Assembly: GCF_000350225.1 (NCBI RefSeq)
Contig: NW_005178986.1
Span: forward strand, 124,001 to 188,000
Origin: Chondrus crispus
Lineage: Eukaryota; Rhodophyta; Florideophyceae; Gigartinales; Gigartinaceae
Direction: 5' to 3'
Length of the DNA: 64,000 nt
A program made the translations under genes and the position numbers. Numbering within the stretch: the first letter of the stretch is position 1; every line of letters begins with the position of its first letter. Below, one piece after another: positions 1 through 9,655 of the stretch. Below the pieces are notes generated by a model, which searched no databases, was not told the origin of the DNA, and worked only from the letters and a program-made list of their open reading frames with translations.

Positions 1-661
1 ACGCCGCAGTCCATTTAGCCGAGTCCATGTCCGCGTCAGATGAGCGCGGTGCGCATGGAAGTAGCGAAAATCACTACGAAGGAGCGTTAGTAGCCGAAGG
101 CGAGTTCATTGAGCCATCGGAGGGCTACGGACACGAGGACTACGGGGACAGCGGGTCGTCAACTTTACCGACGCCTGCATACACGACGGAGTCGTTTCAG
201 AGCCCACGGATCCCGTTATGATGTTTCGGGGGCGCGGCCACACGCCGGCGCCGCGCATTCCGATGGAAGACAAGGGTACGACGTTTCGAAGGCCAGGCTG
301 GATGGGAAGGCCGCAACGCCAAGGAAGGCCGCCGGCCCGTGGAGATCCTAGGACGCCGTATCCCGTCAAGACGCACGGTCTGGTGTGCTATCATTGCTAT
401 GAAAAGGGGCACGCCGCGCCAACGTGCATTCTTTCCCTCCGGGAAATGCACCGCGTTTTGGAAAATTACGAGGCGTTGTCTCCGATGGAGAGGTTAGGGA
501 TACCATCGACGAGTTACCTGAAGGTCAAGAATTGGTTCGATTCGCAGACGGCGAGCACGCCGAGTGCTTCAACGCCGAGGTCGAACCAACCCTTCAGAGG
601 GCCCACTGCGGGGCCCGCGCCGTCGGATGTGAGAAGGATCCCGCAACGGCAGGAAAACTAG
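1..661 (+). pseudogene. gag C-terminal part, gypsy family 1 copy 1, frameshifted
   Basis: This is the C-terminal part of the capsid-nucleocapsid precursor. It is read in one frame up to about 195 and in another from there to the stop at 659-661. Copy 3 has four T residues where this copy has three (195-197), so one base has been lost. The nucleocapsid zinc knuckle CYHCYEKGHAAPTC (CX2CX4HX4C) is encoded at about 385-426, followed by a Pro/Ser-rich tail ending RQEN. The 3' end overlaps pol, which is in the -1 frame. This gag is partial only because the window starts inside it. Confidence 0.85.
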
Positions 662-3600
662 AGAGGGGAATCTCGCATGAGTCGCGAGAGGCACAGGGTC
701 GACGTACTGTGCCCGGGGCTCAGCCCCGTTCCCCGTCTCTAAAGGAAAAATCAGGCCTCGAGGAGGAGGTTGTTGGATTGGTGGATAAACCCAAAGGGCC
801 AGCTCAAGTCAAGAAAATTTTGAGCCGAGCCCGAGATCATCCGCTGGAAGAAGTTCGAAGACCCTGGTACAGGGTTAAGCGAAGGGAGTGTTCCGAGAAG
901 ATTTTGGTCCTTGCGCGAAAGAACTACAAAGTTTACGCGGACATCGGACCCACAATTGGATTGATGAGCCGGGTGTTGTCTGTTTTAGACACCGGCGCGG
1001 GACCAAACCTTGTGCGAAAATCGGAACTCCCAGCTGGAATGGAATCTCTAGTGTCCCACGGACCGACCCAAGATATCGGCGACGCGAACAATAGGCCACT
1101 CCGGACTCTCGGCACAATTAGAATGCCTGTGAGGCTTGGAAAATTTGTGGCCGCAGCCGAGTTTATTGTATGCGAAAAACTAGCCGTCCCGCTAATTCTA
1201 GGCGCGGACTACTGTGACCGGTTTGTGGAAGCAATTTATCCAAGGAAGAAAACGGTTGAGTTGGCGGATTTCTCGGAGGTTCTGATAGTTAGGCGGTTCT
1301 CGACGAGAAAAGGGAAGAAGAATCTCGTCGCGGGAGAGGACGAGAATGATGGAGAGGGGGAGCGAATTTCCCCTAAGGTAAAAGTGGCAAGAGCCAAAAC
1401 TATCGAGCCAGGGACGCAACGCGTCGTGGAATGCACCTCGAAGAGGGCGGGCTTGGTGGTGGTTCAGCCGTACTCGTCGTTGTACGAAAGGCACGGGTTG
1501 ACGTGCACGAATGGTGTCGTTCAGGTTGAGCCTGACAAGCCATTTCGTTTACTCGTTGCGAATTTTAGGACGTACCCTGTCAGGGTGCAAAAAGGCCAAG
1601 TGGTGGCGGAATTATTACCGAACCCGAGAGCCGCGCTCGAGAGCAAAACCACCATTGGTGAAGTTCTCGGAATTCAAGAAAGGAAGAACGAAAATTTTCC
1701 TAATTCCCCCAAGACGCCTACGGGCGAGACAAGAGGCGAACCGTCGGATCAAGCGCGCGAGGACCAGCCAGAAGAACGGTCGGCAGAGCTCTCCGCGTCG
1801 GCATCTACGAAGCCGCAACGCAGGATTGAGCCGCCACCACCGGACGTGGAGGACCTCGACCTGAGCCACATGCCGGAACGGCTGCGCGAGCGGTTCCGTC
1901 GGATGTTGAAGAAGTATTCAAGGATGTGGGATGGGACGCTTGGCGAAATTAATACCACCGTCCATCGGATCGAGTTGATACCCGAGACTCGCCCCATCGC
2001 ACAAGCCCCGTATCGGGCCGGACCTAGAGCCCGCGAAGTAGAAGATGCAGAGGTGCAGAAGATGTTGGAGGCAGGAGTGATAGAACCAGCGCAGTCAGAA
2101 TGGGCGTCGCCCGTGTTGCTGGTGCCAAAGCCGGATGGGTCAATGCGTTTTTGCGTAGACTACCGCAGGCTGAACGCAGTAACGGTGAAGGACACGTACC
2201 CCTTACCGCGCATGGATGAGTGCCTGGACTCGCTTGGTGACACCAAGGTTTTCTCCGCGTTGGACGCGATCTCGGGATATTGGCAGATACCTATCCCTGA
2301 GGGCGACCGCGACAAGACCGCATTTTCGTGTCACTCAGGACTGTATCGCTTCTCAAGAATGCCCTTCGGGCTAACTAACGCGCCAGCGACGTTTCAGAGA
2401 GCAATGGATATCCTGCTCTCTCCGTTCCGTTGGAAATGCTGTTTGGTGTATCTGGACGACATAATCATTTTTAGCAAGTCGTGGGAGGAGCACATCGTGC
2501 ACGTGGATGAAATACTTTCCGTATTGGAAAAGGCAGGTGTGAAGCTCAAGCTTCGCAAGTGCAAATTTTTCGTGGAAAAGATCAAGTACCTGGGCCACGT
2601 CGTCCGCCCAGGTACGCTAGAAGTCGATGTCGCGCGAACCGCCGCGTTGGAACAAGTGCGGTACCCGCGAACACAGACACAGCTCAGGAGCTTCCTGGGA
2701 CTCTGCAATGTCTACCGCAGGTTCGTTCCGCATTATGCGAAAATCGCGCGGCCTCTAAACCAACTACTGAAGAAAGGACAACCGGTCCAGTTGGAAGGAT
2801 TCGACAAACCATGCAAGAAAGCTTTTCATAAGCTCAAGGACGCCATCTTGACACCGCCGGTGTTGGCGCTGCCGAAGAAGGACCTACCCTACTCGGTAGA
2901 TACCGATGCAAGCGATTACCAAATAGGCGCTGCCCTATTTCAAACACACCCGGATGCGCAACGCAAACCCATCGGCTTCTTTTCAAGAACGTTAGCCGCA
3001 GCCGAGAGAAACTATTCGGTATCAGAAAAAGAATGTCTAGCGGTAATTTGGGCCGTACAGACCTTAAGACCATATCTATATGGCGAGCACTTCGTCGTGC
3101 ATACCGACCATGCCTCATTGAGGTGGTTGATGAACGTAACCGACCCTAGCGGGAGATTAATCCGATGGAGGCTCCGCCTCTCGGAATTCGATTTTGAAAT
3201 CAAGTACAAAAAGGGAAAGGCTAACAGCCAGGCGGACGCTCTGTCAAGATTGCGAACCGCAGGAGAAACCGTCGACGAAATCGACGACGAAATCCCTTGC
3301 TTTATGGCCGAACCGGCCGAGGGTACAGTGGAGGACGAGGAAACTATTGACGCGGCAGACGACATCCTCGCTCTTGAGGGCGGAACCGCCCCTGATCGCC
3401 TCGATCAATTCCAAGCTGTCACTCCGGAGGAGCTCATTCGCGAGCAAGCCGTCGACCCCTTCTGCAACCGCATCAAGGAAGAAATGGACGTCGGAAAGGT
3501 GACAACGTTCAGCACGGAGACCAAGGAACTCGAAGGAACTCTATGCCGTACCGCGGCAGAGTTTGTACAAGTGGTAATACCACAATCGTTAAGGGACCGC

Positions 3601-4050
3601 GTCCTAGGGTTGAGCCACTACGCAAAATTGGCAGGCCACCCGGGAGGCAGGAAACTTTACAAGACTTTGAGAAGATATTTTTATTGGCCTACGATGGCCC
3701 TAGACTGCTATGCAGTCGCGAAGAATTGCGCCGCATGTGCGCGGGAAAGGGTGAAGTTAAGAAGAAACACGAAGGAAATGAAGCTGTTCACGCCTAAAGC
3801 GCCGCTGGAATTTGTCGCCATCGACATCCTCGGCGAGCTAATTACAACTAAGCGAGGAAATCGGTATATTCTCGTGATCAGCGATCGATACTCGAAAGTG
3901 GTACGAACCGTACCGTTGAAGAAGATATCAGCTGCGCACATCGCACAAGCCTTCGTTCATCATTGGGTATTCGTGTACGGACCGCCGGTCAAGCTGCTGT
4001 CCGACAATGGAACACAGTTCACGGCCCGGTTCTTTCAGAATGTCTGCTAA
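424..4050 (+). CDS. pol: Pol polyprotein (PR-RT-RNaseH-IN), gypsy family 1 copy 1, 3'-truncated
   Basis: This is an uninterrupted reading frame of 1208 residues in the -1 frame relative to gag. The first in-frame ATG at 424 lies inside gag and is probably not a true start; expression would be as a Gag-Pol fusion. The aspartic protease motif LDTGAG has its Asp near residue 189. Reverse transcriptase carries the YLDD box near residues 676-679. RNase H begins at VDTDASDYQIG near 825. The integrase zinc region shows H..H and CAAC, and the catalytic core shows two of three acidic residues (AIDIL and LSDNGTQ). The frame stops just before the catalytic Glu region seen in copy 2, so integrase would be inactive. 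Confidence 0.93.
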   Translation: MHSFPPGNAPRFGKLRGVVSDGEVRDTIDELPEGQELVRFADGEHAECFNAEVEPTLQRAHCGARAVGCEKDPATAGKLERGISHESREAQGRRTVPGAQPRSPSLKEKSGLEEEVVGLVDKPKGPAQVKKILSRARDHPLEEVRRPWYRVKRRECSEKILVLARKNYKVYADIGPTIGLMSRVLSVLDTGAGPNLVRKSELPAGMESLVSHGPTQDIGDANNRPLRTLGTIRMPVRLGKFVAAAEFIVCEKLAVPLILGADYCDRFVEAIYPRKKTVELADFSEVLIVRRFSTRKGKKNLVAGEDENDGEGERISPKVKVARAKTIEPGTQRVVECTSKRAGLVVVQPYSSLYERHGLTCTNGVVQVEPDKPFRLLVANFRTYPVRVQKGQVVAELLPNPRAALESKTTIGEVLGIQERKNENFPNSPKTPTGETRGEPSDQAREDQPEERSAELSASASTKPQRRIEPPPPDVEDLDLSHMPERLRERFRRMLKKYSRMWDGTLGEINTTVHRIELIPETRPIAQAPYRAGPRAREVEDAEVQKMLEAGVIEPAQSEWASPVLLVPKPDGSMRFCVDYRRLNAVTVKDTYPLPRMDECLDSLGDTKVFSALDAISGYWQIPIPEGDRDKTAFSCHSGLYRFSRMPFGLTNAPATFQRAMDILLSPFRWKCCLVYLDDIIIFSKSWEEHIVHVDEILSVLEKAGVKLKLRKCKFFVEKIKYLGHVVRPGTLEVDVARTAALEQVRYPRTQTQLRSFLGLCNVYRRFVPHYAKIARPLNQLLKKGQPVQLEGFDKPCKKAFHKLKDAILTPPVLALPKKDLPYSVDTDASDYQIGAALFQTHPDAQRKPIGFFSRTLAAAERNYSVSEKECLAVIWAVQTLRPYLYGEHFVVHTDHASLRWLMNVTDPSGRLIRWRLRLSEFDFEIKYKKGKANSQADALSRLRTAGETVDEIDDEIPCFMAEPAEGTVEDEETIDAADDILALEGGTAPDRLDQFQAVTPEELIREQAVDPFCNRIKEEMDVGKVTTFSTETKELEGTLCRTAAEFVQVVIPQSLRDRVLGLSHYAKLAGHPGGRKLYKTLRRYFYWPTMALDCYAVAKNCAACARERVKLRRNTKEMKLFTPKAPLEFVAIDILGELITTKRGNRYILVISDRYSKVVRTVPLKKISAAHIAQAFVHHWVFVYGPPVKLLSDNGTQFTARFFQNVC
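652..728 (+). promoter_or_regulatory. putative -1 ribosomal frameshift site with three hairpins, gag/pol of copy 1
   Basis: The gag frame reads CAG GAA AAC TAG. A shift back by one base at G GAA AAC (652-658) gives GGA AAA CTA, which is exactly the pol frame. Ten bases after the stop begin three successive perfect short stems: 671-676 with 684-689, 690-696 with 707-713, and 714-720 with 722-728. The arrangement is kept in copies 2 and 3. What is seen: frames, heptamer and stems. What is inferred: that they drive programmed -1 frameshifting. Confidence 0.6.
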
Positions 4051-4398
4051 TTGGTTCCCGCATCGAATTTGAGGTTTTTATTTTTCATATCGCAGGCACT
4101 CATGGTCTTCACTCTCACGTTGGGATTTGTATCCATTGCCACGAGCCGTCACTTTTGCCCGCCTTCAAAACCCTGCCGCTGTTGTCAAAAAGTACATTTT
4201 AGCGAACCCCCTGTAAGGTCTTTCTCGATGTACGGTCAAGGAGACAATCTGTAGATCGTTGTGGATCTACGAAGTATGTGCGGAAGCCTCGACGTTTGTT
4301 AGTTGTCTTCATTTCTTTCTGAACGACAAATACGTGCCTATAAATAACGTCTATTCCTTCAATCGAAGTTGTCGGAAACAGATTCGGGTCATCACGCT

Positions 4399-5874
4399 TC
4401 AGCCTCGAGAGACTTGTCCTTGCGAACCCTTACGCAAACCCGATGGGACCCAGCTCCCCATCACCAAGAGAAACTTCTCATTTCGGGAGCTCCTGATTAC
4501 TGAGTGCTCGAGGAAACGCAGAATTTTTCCGTAAAACACAAGAACTGGAGAATGCTGTGAGCCCCATGACGAGAAGGAGGCAGAAGTCGATGTACCATTG
4601 TCTAAGAGGAACTCCGCGGCAACATAAAAATTTCTTCGTCTGTTTTCCCCGTCACATTGCCTTTCCACACCAACATATGTTACTCGGGCCTCATCTTCGA
4701 ACCGATTTTCAAACGTCATTCTGTTCCAAAGCGTGATATTCTCGTGTTGAGCCACGAGATTTGCAGCAGCACTTTCGTCCAACCCAAGTCGTTGCTCGTA
4801 GAAACGTTCTAGCATTCGTCGCACATCCATCCCACATATTCTGCTGAATTCTGTTACTGTAGAGATTTGCTTAGGGTGACACAGTAGCAAACCCTCAAAA
4901 TCGGGTATGTTGGACCTTGCCGTCATGGCGCTTGAAGGTAAATGCCTTTCACGATTCAGGATGCCACTTCTTTTGGGGCTTCTTTCGGGGCTTGTTACAT
5001 ATTTCTTGATGCGATGCAACTTGTACGATTCAAGGAACTTCCATGTCTCCAAAACGGACTCCGCAGCTAAATGTTTGGCTGTGAGGCCATGAACCGTTTC
5101 CCCGATGAATCTTTCTATCGGAAATTGTGAAACATTAACAAGAGGTCCTGCATCCAGTACTGAATTTTGCAGATGGAGTAGTAAGTGGATAGTGTATTTG
5201 CACACATGAAGACGGTCCTCTAGTCCGCCGTAAAAGTAGTCCTCAAAAAACCGAATGAAGCGCTGGGCCAGATCTCCCAAACGCTCAACATCGGTAGATG
5301 AAAGAACGGGCGCAAAGCATAGGTCCACTAATTCCACAAACGATTGCAACCCGTTTAGGACAACAGTAGGTAGCACGTCATCAAACGCTACGAGCAAAAT
5401 GTTGTTGACAAAAAATCTCCACTCCGCCGCTTTGTACATTCTCCTTAGCTTCAATGGTCGTGGACGACGCACCTCGGATGGAACTCCACTTCCGAACGAA
5501 CAAATAAATCTCTCAATTCTTTTCAGTTCAGGTGATGTAATCAATCCTGACGACAGTATAAGGTCCATGAGCTGACTCGGGACGTTCAAAAAGAGTAAAT
5601 GCATGACATCAACCGGGCAACTCCTATACATTTGTAGGTGATCCAGCCGGCGAAACAATTCCGAACATCCGTTGATTCCGTGCTCTCTTGATAACCTCTT
5701 TCTCTCCCCAACAGACCCCCTGATACGGGAAGTACGCAATCGTTCAATGTTTTCAATTGCATTCTTGGTATCCTCCAAATCACGCATTGGAAGCTCATTG
5801 ATGTCGTACAGGACTGTTTTTCGCGTGCTATGCATTATGAAGCTCGGGTAAATACACATGTCGACTCGAAACAT
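4399..5874 (-). CDS. TNP2-family transposase, C-terminal part (frameshifted from upstream part)
   Basis: This is the continuation of the upstream transposase in another frame (up to 491 residues). The tnp2 hallmark VDVMHLLFLNVPSQLMDL occurs early, followed by a long conserved region including FRFFEDYFYG-like aromatics, IHLLLHLQNSVLDAGPL and FPIERFIGETVHGLTAKHL. The segment CPVDVMHLLF corresponds to the Asp-x-Met-His block conserved in CACTA transposases. The predicted start Met lies in the overlap, not at a true initiation site. The gene as it stands cannot make a full-length transposase without frameshift correction. Confidence 0.8.
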   Translation of the reverse strand: MFRVDMCIYPSFIMHSTRKTVLYDINELPMRDLEDTKNAIENIERLRTSRIRGSVGERKRLSREHGINGCSELFRRLDHLQMYRSCPVDVMHLLFLNVPSQLMDLILSSGLITSPELKRIERFICSFGSGVPSEVRRPRPLKLRRMYKAAEWRFFVNNILLVAFDDVLPTVVLNGLQSFVELVDLCFAPVLSSTDVERLGDLAQRFIRFFEDYFYGGLEDRLHVCKYTIHLLLHLQNSVLDAGPLVNVSQFPIERFIGETVHGLTAKHLAAESVLETWKFLESYKLHRIKKYVTSPERSPKRSGILNRERHLPSSAMTARSNIPDFEGLLLCHPKQISTVTEFSRICGMDVRRMLERFYEQRLGLDESAAANLVAQHENITLWNRMTFENRFEDEARVTYVGVERQCDGENRRRNFYVAAEFLLDNGTSTSASFSSWGSQHSPVLVFYGKILRFLEHSVIRSSRNEKFLLVMGSWVPSGLRKGSQGQVSRG

Positions 5875-7405
5875 CTGTAGAACTAGTCTGAAGGACCCCC
5901 CTGATGACGCAGTATCGACATGGCACGTAGCTGTTGTGCCCTTTTAGGGAGCACATCTTACTGAGAGCAGGTAGATCTCCTTCGACTAGGAGAGCATGGC
6001 AACGAACCATAACCTCAGTCCCATCCCAAATCTTGCAACGTTTTCCGCTTGCAAGGGATTCCATCTCGTCCAGGAATGGGCTCAGGAATGATATCAAATC
6101 CGAAGGCTGGTGGGGCCCAGGGATGCAAAGGAGAGGAAGAATGTTCTCAACCGAGACTCGATCAGATGGTGGGAGATTGGCTATGAGGAGAATGAAGGGC
6201 CAGAAGCCGTATGTTGATGACCGATATGGCTGTGCCCCGTCGCCACAAAGAATCAGAAAGATGTCATGCTGAATTGCATCTGCACCACTTAGATTCATCA
6301 TGGTTTCGCGGAATAGACGACCAGAAAATACATCACGGTACTCCTTGTCACCTTGGAAAAGACGAGAGACTTCGTCTCGGTAATATTCAAACATTTGAGG
6401 TCCGAAATGAGGACTTTGCAATCGAGCATTGAGTCGCTCCCACACACCAATAAATTCGAACGTTCTAGTAGCAAGGCTGCAATTTTTGGCGTCACATTTT
6501 TCCAGTGTACCGGTTTCATCAATACTGAGGTACTTGTGACCATTAGAGCACATGTAATGTGTTGAGACTGCCAGGTCCTCCATTCGATGGAGGGCTTTCT
6601 TCACGCTTTTCCAATGCTTGTAAGTTGAACTTGCCGGATGTCGCTGAGAGAGCATTTGCAGGAGGTCATCCATGGCGGCATCTGATAGTCTGTGCTTGAG
6701 CCAAATCTGAATCAGGTCACTGTTCACTGATAGAAACAGCTCTAACTTTTGCAGCTCTGGAAGGATTGACGATACATATGCGTCGTGATGACAAAAATCG
6801 GCACCGGAGATCGCTAATGACGTTTCGCCGGTGGTAGCTGTGCCACTTTCAGAATACTGTGAGTGAAAGACAATTGAAGCAGGATGGCCGTCACTAAAGG
6901 AGTGACATGACGCGTTAGAGGCATGAGTGTAGTACCCCTGCCCTTCGCGAGTAGAGACTGAACCTTCACTAACTTTAGCCGAACTGGAAGTCCTGTTTGC
7001 TGACTCCTCACAAACATCTATCTCATCAGAATGTGCCATTTGATGTTGATCCTTGCGACTTCGTTTCCCTGCACGTGCCTGACTTGGAGAGATAGAAACT
7101 TCTCTCAGACCTGGATTCCACTCCGCCAATGTTCGTGCGCCAAGGTCGGATATGTAGCTTTGGCGCGGCGAAGAAGAATCTCCGGTGTTGATGTGGGTAC
7201 GCGGAGTGATGGTGTCCTTTTGGTCCGCCCTGAATTCCGTCGGTAATGGCAAGAAAAATAGCGGGTCGCCGGTTTTCTCTCTCATAAACTTCTCTGCCGC
7301 ACGTTTATGAGCATATGTGGTGCTCCGTGCTCGGGGGACACCCCGGCAATCACAACGGTATACCTGCGGACAAACGAAACGCCGCTTCTGTTGTCGAACT
7401 GACAT
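5828..7405 (-). CDS. TNP2-family transposase, N-terminal part
   Basis: This is a 525-residue frame holding the N-terminal and central parts of a TNP2 transposase. An N-terminal Cys-rich stretch (CPQVYRCDCRG) and a second one (CSNGHKY, then CDAKNC) precede the typical CGDGAQPYRSSTYGFWPF region, followed by NLPPSDRVSVENILPL, PGPHQPSDLISFL and GDLPALSKMCSLKGHNSYV with CRYC. These match the block order of the tnp2 family. The frame ends at HNA and the protein clearly continues in the neighbouring frame (4399-5874), overlapping by 47 bases. One indel near 5830-5870 has therefore broken the gene, unless a very short intron lies there. Confidence 0.8.
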   Translation of the reverse strand: MSVRQQKRRFVCPQVYRCDCRGVPRARSTTYAHKRAAEKFMREKTGDPLFFLPLPTEFRADQKDTITPRTHINTGDSSSPRQSYISDLGARTLAEWNPGLREVSISPSQARAGKRSRKDQHQMAHSDEIDVCEESANRTSSSAKVSEGSVSTREGQGYYTHASNASCHSFSDGHPASIVFHSQYSESGTATTGETSLAISGADFCHHDAYVSSILPELQKLELFLSVNSDLIQIWLKHRLSDAAMDDLLQMLSQRHPASSTYKHWKSVKKALHRMEDLAVSTHYMCSNGHKYLSIDETGTLEKCDAKNCSLATRTFEFIGVWERLNARLQSPHFGPQMFEYYRDEVSRLFQGDKEYRDVFSGRLFRETMMNLSGADAIQHDIFLILCGDGAQPYRSSTYGFWPFILLIANLPPSDRVSVENILPLLCIPGPHQPSDLISFLSPFLDEMESLASGKRCKIWDGTEVMVRCHALLVEGDLPALSKMCSLKGHNSYVPCRYCVIRGVLQTSSTDVSSRHVYLPELHNA

Positions 7406-7630
7406 TGGTACTGAGAATTATTCACGAAGCAAATGGGTTGGATATATTCAGCGCAACCTGAGTTCATTGCATTAACATGCACTGCAGTCCAAAGTTTTGG
7501 ATCCCGTCGCAATAGATCTTGATCAGTGAAGTTACAGAGAATAAATCGTAATGGTTACCGCTCAAACCAAACGAAATCGCATCGAAACGAAACGAAATCA
7601 TAAGCAATACATATACGCACCAAATTATCG

Positions 7631-8803
7631 ATGCAATGTCCTGGGAACCCCGCTTGCTTCTGTACCACCTGCTTTCAAAAAGGCATGGAATCCTTAAGTC
7701 GAGATCTGGAGCGCATCAATGACAAGCTTGACGGGTTGAGATCTATAAAAAGGGATGTGGAAGAGATCAGAAGGGATGTAGCGTCAATTTGGCAACGCAT
7801 TTCTGAATCTGTTACAGGGCAACACGACGTACAACTTCACAGATCGTCGTCAAATGGTGATACCAGGTCCGGATATGATCAGTACAGCGGGACAGTTGAA
7901 GACCCTCGAAACAATAGAGCTCCCGAAAAATCGTCTTTCATTTCCGTCGGAAGTGTACTGCGTAATGCTATTGACAAACACAATTCGGATGCTCAGGAAC
8001 GTGGAAATACGGTCATTAAGCAGATAGATCGTTCAGCTCAATCCTTCACACGTATAGCAATGAAGACAACCGAGGTCCTCCTCGGTGCCTCATCTGTGTT
8101 TGGACAGCATCTTGGTTTACATACCTTGCAAGAAATCCAGAGCATTCATAGCAATGACTTGAGCAAATTCTTTAAGGAATATAAGGACATATCCAGAAGA
8201 CTGGTCAAGACATACCCAGTACTGGGACTTGCATACGGAGGCTGGGCAGTGAGAGAGATCATCCGAGGAAAACTGATCAGCATCAAGGAGAAAACCCGAA
8301 AGGAAAACATATGGTCAGATAATTTTGATGGGTCTACTTTTGATCCCTCCAGTTGCGTAGAAGTTGATTCGGATGATCAAACCGCAAGTGATATTATTGA
8401 TGAATGTTGCGCTGTGCACCCTGTGGACGTAATCTGCAATGAATGTGAACAAATTGATGACGTCGAGATTCCGGAACACATTCGTCTTGCCCGGGATGGA
8501 AATTGCAGACAACCAGGCCGATCAAGTGCAAAGAGAGCAAAAAGAGAGACGGTCAGTAGATACAATGCTGATAAACACGGATCAGTCATAAAAAAGACGA
8601 AAGGGAGGTTAAAATTACGTACAGGCATTTCGAGGCATAGCACCACCCGCCCGATCGTGCGTCAGCGTCGAGAGGTACCGTGGTTGAATTCTGATGACGA
8701 TAACAGTGGAGAAAGGGATAGTGAAAGTAACCGTGATGAGGAAGAGAGTGACCACGAGCTTCTTCCAAAGAGAAGGAGATCCACTCGAAATACTCGGCTT
8801 TGA
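7631..8803 (+). CDS. coiled-coil, basic/acidic-tailed protein of unknown function, divergent from TNP2 transposase
   Basis: This intact frame of 390 residues begins MQCPGNPACFCTTC. It has an N-terminal Cys cluster (CPxxxxCxCxxC) and then a predicted coiled coil (SRDLERINDKLDGL onwards, residues about 20-60). A central hydrophobic segment (GLAYGGWAVREIIRGKL) could bind DNA or protein. The long C-terminal tail mixes basic clusters (KRAKRE, KKTKGRLKLR) with acidic DDDN/EEES runs and ends RRRSTRNTRL, a nuclear-type composition. I do not recognise the family. Its position suggests a TnpA-like accessory protein of the neighbouring transposon, but a resident gene cannot be excluded. Confidence 0.55.
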   Translation: MQCPGNPACFCTTCFQKGMESLSRDLERINDKLDGLRSIKRDVEEIRRDVASIWQRISESVTGQHDVQLHRSSSNGDTRSGYDQYSGTVEDPRNNRAPEKSSFISVGSVLRNAIDKHNSDAQERGNTVIKQIDRSAQSFTRIAMKTTEVLLGASSVFGQHLGLHTLQEIQSIHSNDLSKFFKEYKDISRRLVKTYPVLGLAYGGWAVREIIRGKLISIKEKTRKENIWSDNFDGSTFDPSSCVEVDSDDQTASDIIDECCAVHPVDVICNECEQIDDVEIPEHIRLARDGNCRQPGRSSAKRAKRETVSRYNADKHGSVIKKTKGRLKLRTGISRHSTTRPIVRQRREVPWLNSDDDNSGERDSESNRDEEESDHELLPKRRRSTRNTRL

Positions 8804-9464
8804 TATGCAGAGCGCGATTCATGTTAGGTGGGATTCTAGTAAACTTGCGGACGCACTCACATGCTAATCATTGATCTTCATTCTCACTATCATGGCGTAG
8901 TGTGATGATTCATGGAGGGAGCTCAATTTCACTCGCTAAACTGATGGGGGCGGTGACCGTGCCCATGGGATCTCATACCTTCGACGACGTCGACGTCGCA
9001 CGGCATGACCTGTACGAAGCAGATGCACATGGCGCCCGGCTTGGCCACATCCGAAAGGGCACCGTCGCTCGCGCGCCGCTTGATTGATCGTGATGAGGTA
9101 CGTCGGATCAGGCATTCTTGGGGGGTAGGGAGCCAAGGGCGGCAGGGAGGGGTAGGGGAAGGAGGGATATCTTCACACGAAGGGATACGCGGGATGCGGC
9201 ACAGCGGGGAAGGTGTGAAGGGTCTTGTTTGGATCAATTGGGGGGCCTTGAAGATACGTGTGTATATTTGGGCAGAGGTGTCACACGTGTGCACCTCGCT
9301 GCTGGGCGGCGCCCTGGTGGAGAGGGACATGCGCGACGGAGGGCGGGAGAGTTACGGCAGGGCGGGTTGCGGGGAGCTCAGGTGGGAGGAGTGGCGGCTT
9401 TTGGCGCGGTGGCGAATGCAGACATGGCTCCCTCGCAGGGTGTAGATGCTAACTGCGGTGCTTG
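8804..9464. other. gene-free GC-rich spacer
   Basis: No convincing coding region is seen. Several overlapping frames are open on both strands (for example 9005-9445 +, 8929-9330 -), but they look like by-products of high GC content and match no family I recognise. No repeat or terminal inverted repeat of the preceding transposon was identified. Confidence 0.5.
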
Positions 9465-9600
9465 AAGGTGCAGTTGGCTCTTTTGCTTTTAGGTTACTTT
9501 TGTTCCTCCAGCCTGAAGCGAAAAGTGTTCATTGCTGTGATCCATATTGTTTTTTAGCTGTACATAGAGTATGATTGGTCAAATGCACGATATTACATAA

Positions 9601-9655
9601 TTGGCACCGCCAGTATGACGTGGTCCTGTGGGCCACGTCATACTGGCGGTGCCAA
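9601..9655. repeat. perfect 23-bp inverted repeat, 9-base loop
   Basis: The arms 9601-9623 and 9633-9655 are exact reverse complements, separated by tcctgtggg. The copy-B counterpart (from about 12160) holds only a remnant of one arm, so the inverted arm was probably created in copy A. The element overlaps the 5' end of the SAM synthetase relic frame. Confidence 0.9.

Larger units (their letters stand above)
1..4050 (+). mobile_element. Ty3/gypsy retrotransposon family 1, copy 1 (truncated both ends)
   Basis: The window opens inside gag of a Ty3/gypsy element. It continues through protease, reverse transcriptase, RNase H and the first two thirds of integrase, and stops at about 4046. The homologous copy at 14681-24467 reads on in integrase, whereas here the sequence switches abruptly to unrelated AT-rich DNA. 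The missing integrase end, chromodomain, 3' region and LTR do not reappear downstream, so this is truncation or deletion rather than simple nesting. Domain order PR-RT-RH-IN is diagnostic of Ty3/gypsy (Metaviridae). Confidence 0.95.
4051..8803. mobile_element. CACTA/TNP2-type DNA transposon region (two divergent genes)
   Basis: A TNP2-family transposase gene on the minus strand and a coiled-coil accessory gene on the plus strand diverge from a shared spacer of about 225 bases. This fits the two-gene layout of En/Spm-like elements. The left limit is the sharp end of gypsy copy 1 near 4046. I could not find convincing terminal inverted repeats or a target duplication at either end, so the borders are approximate and the accessory gene may not belong to the element. 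Confidence 0.5.

Noticed and set aside
4047..9000. Simple nested insertion of the TNP2 transposon into gypsy copy 1
   Set aside because: The rest of copy 1 (integrase end, chromodomain, LTR) does not resume on the right side, and no target duplication was found.
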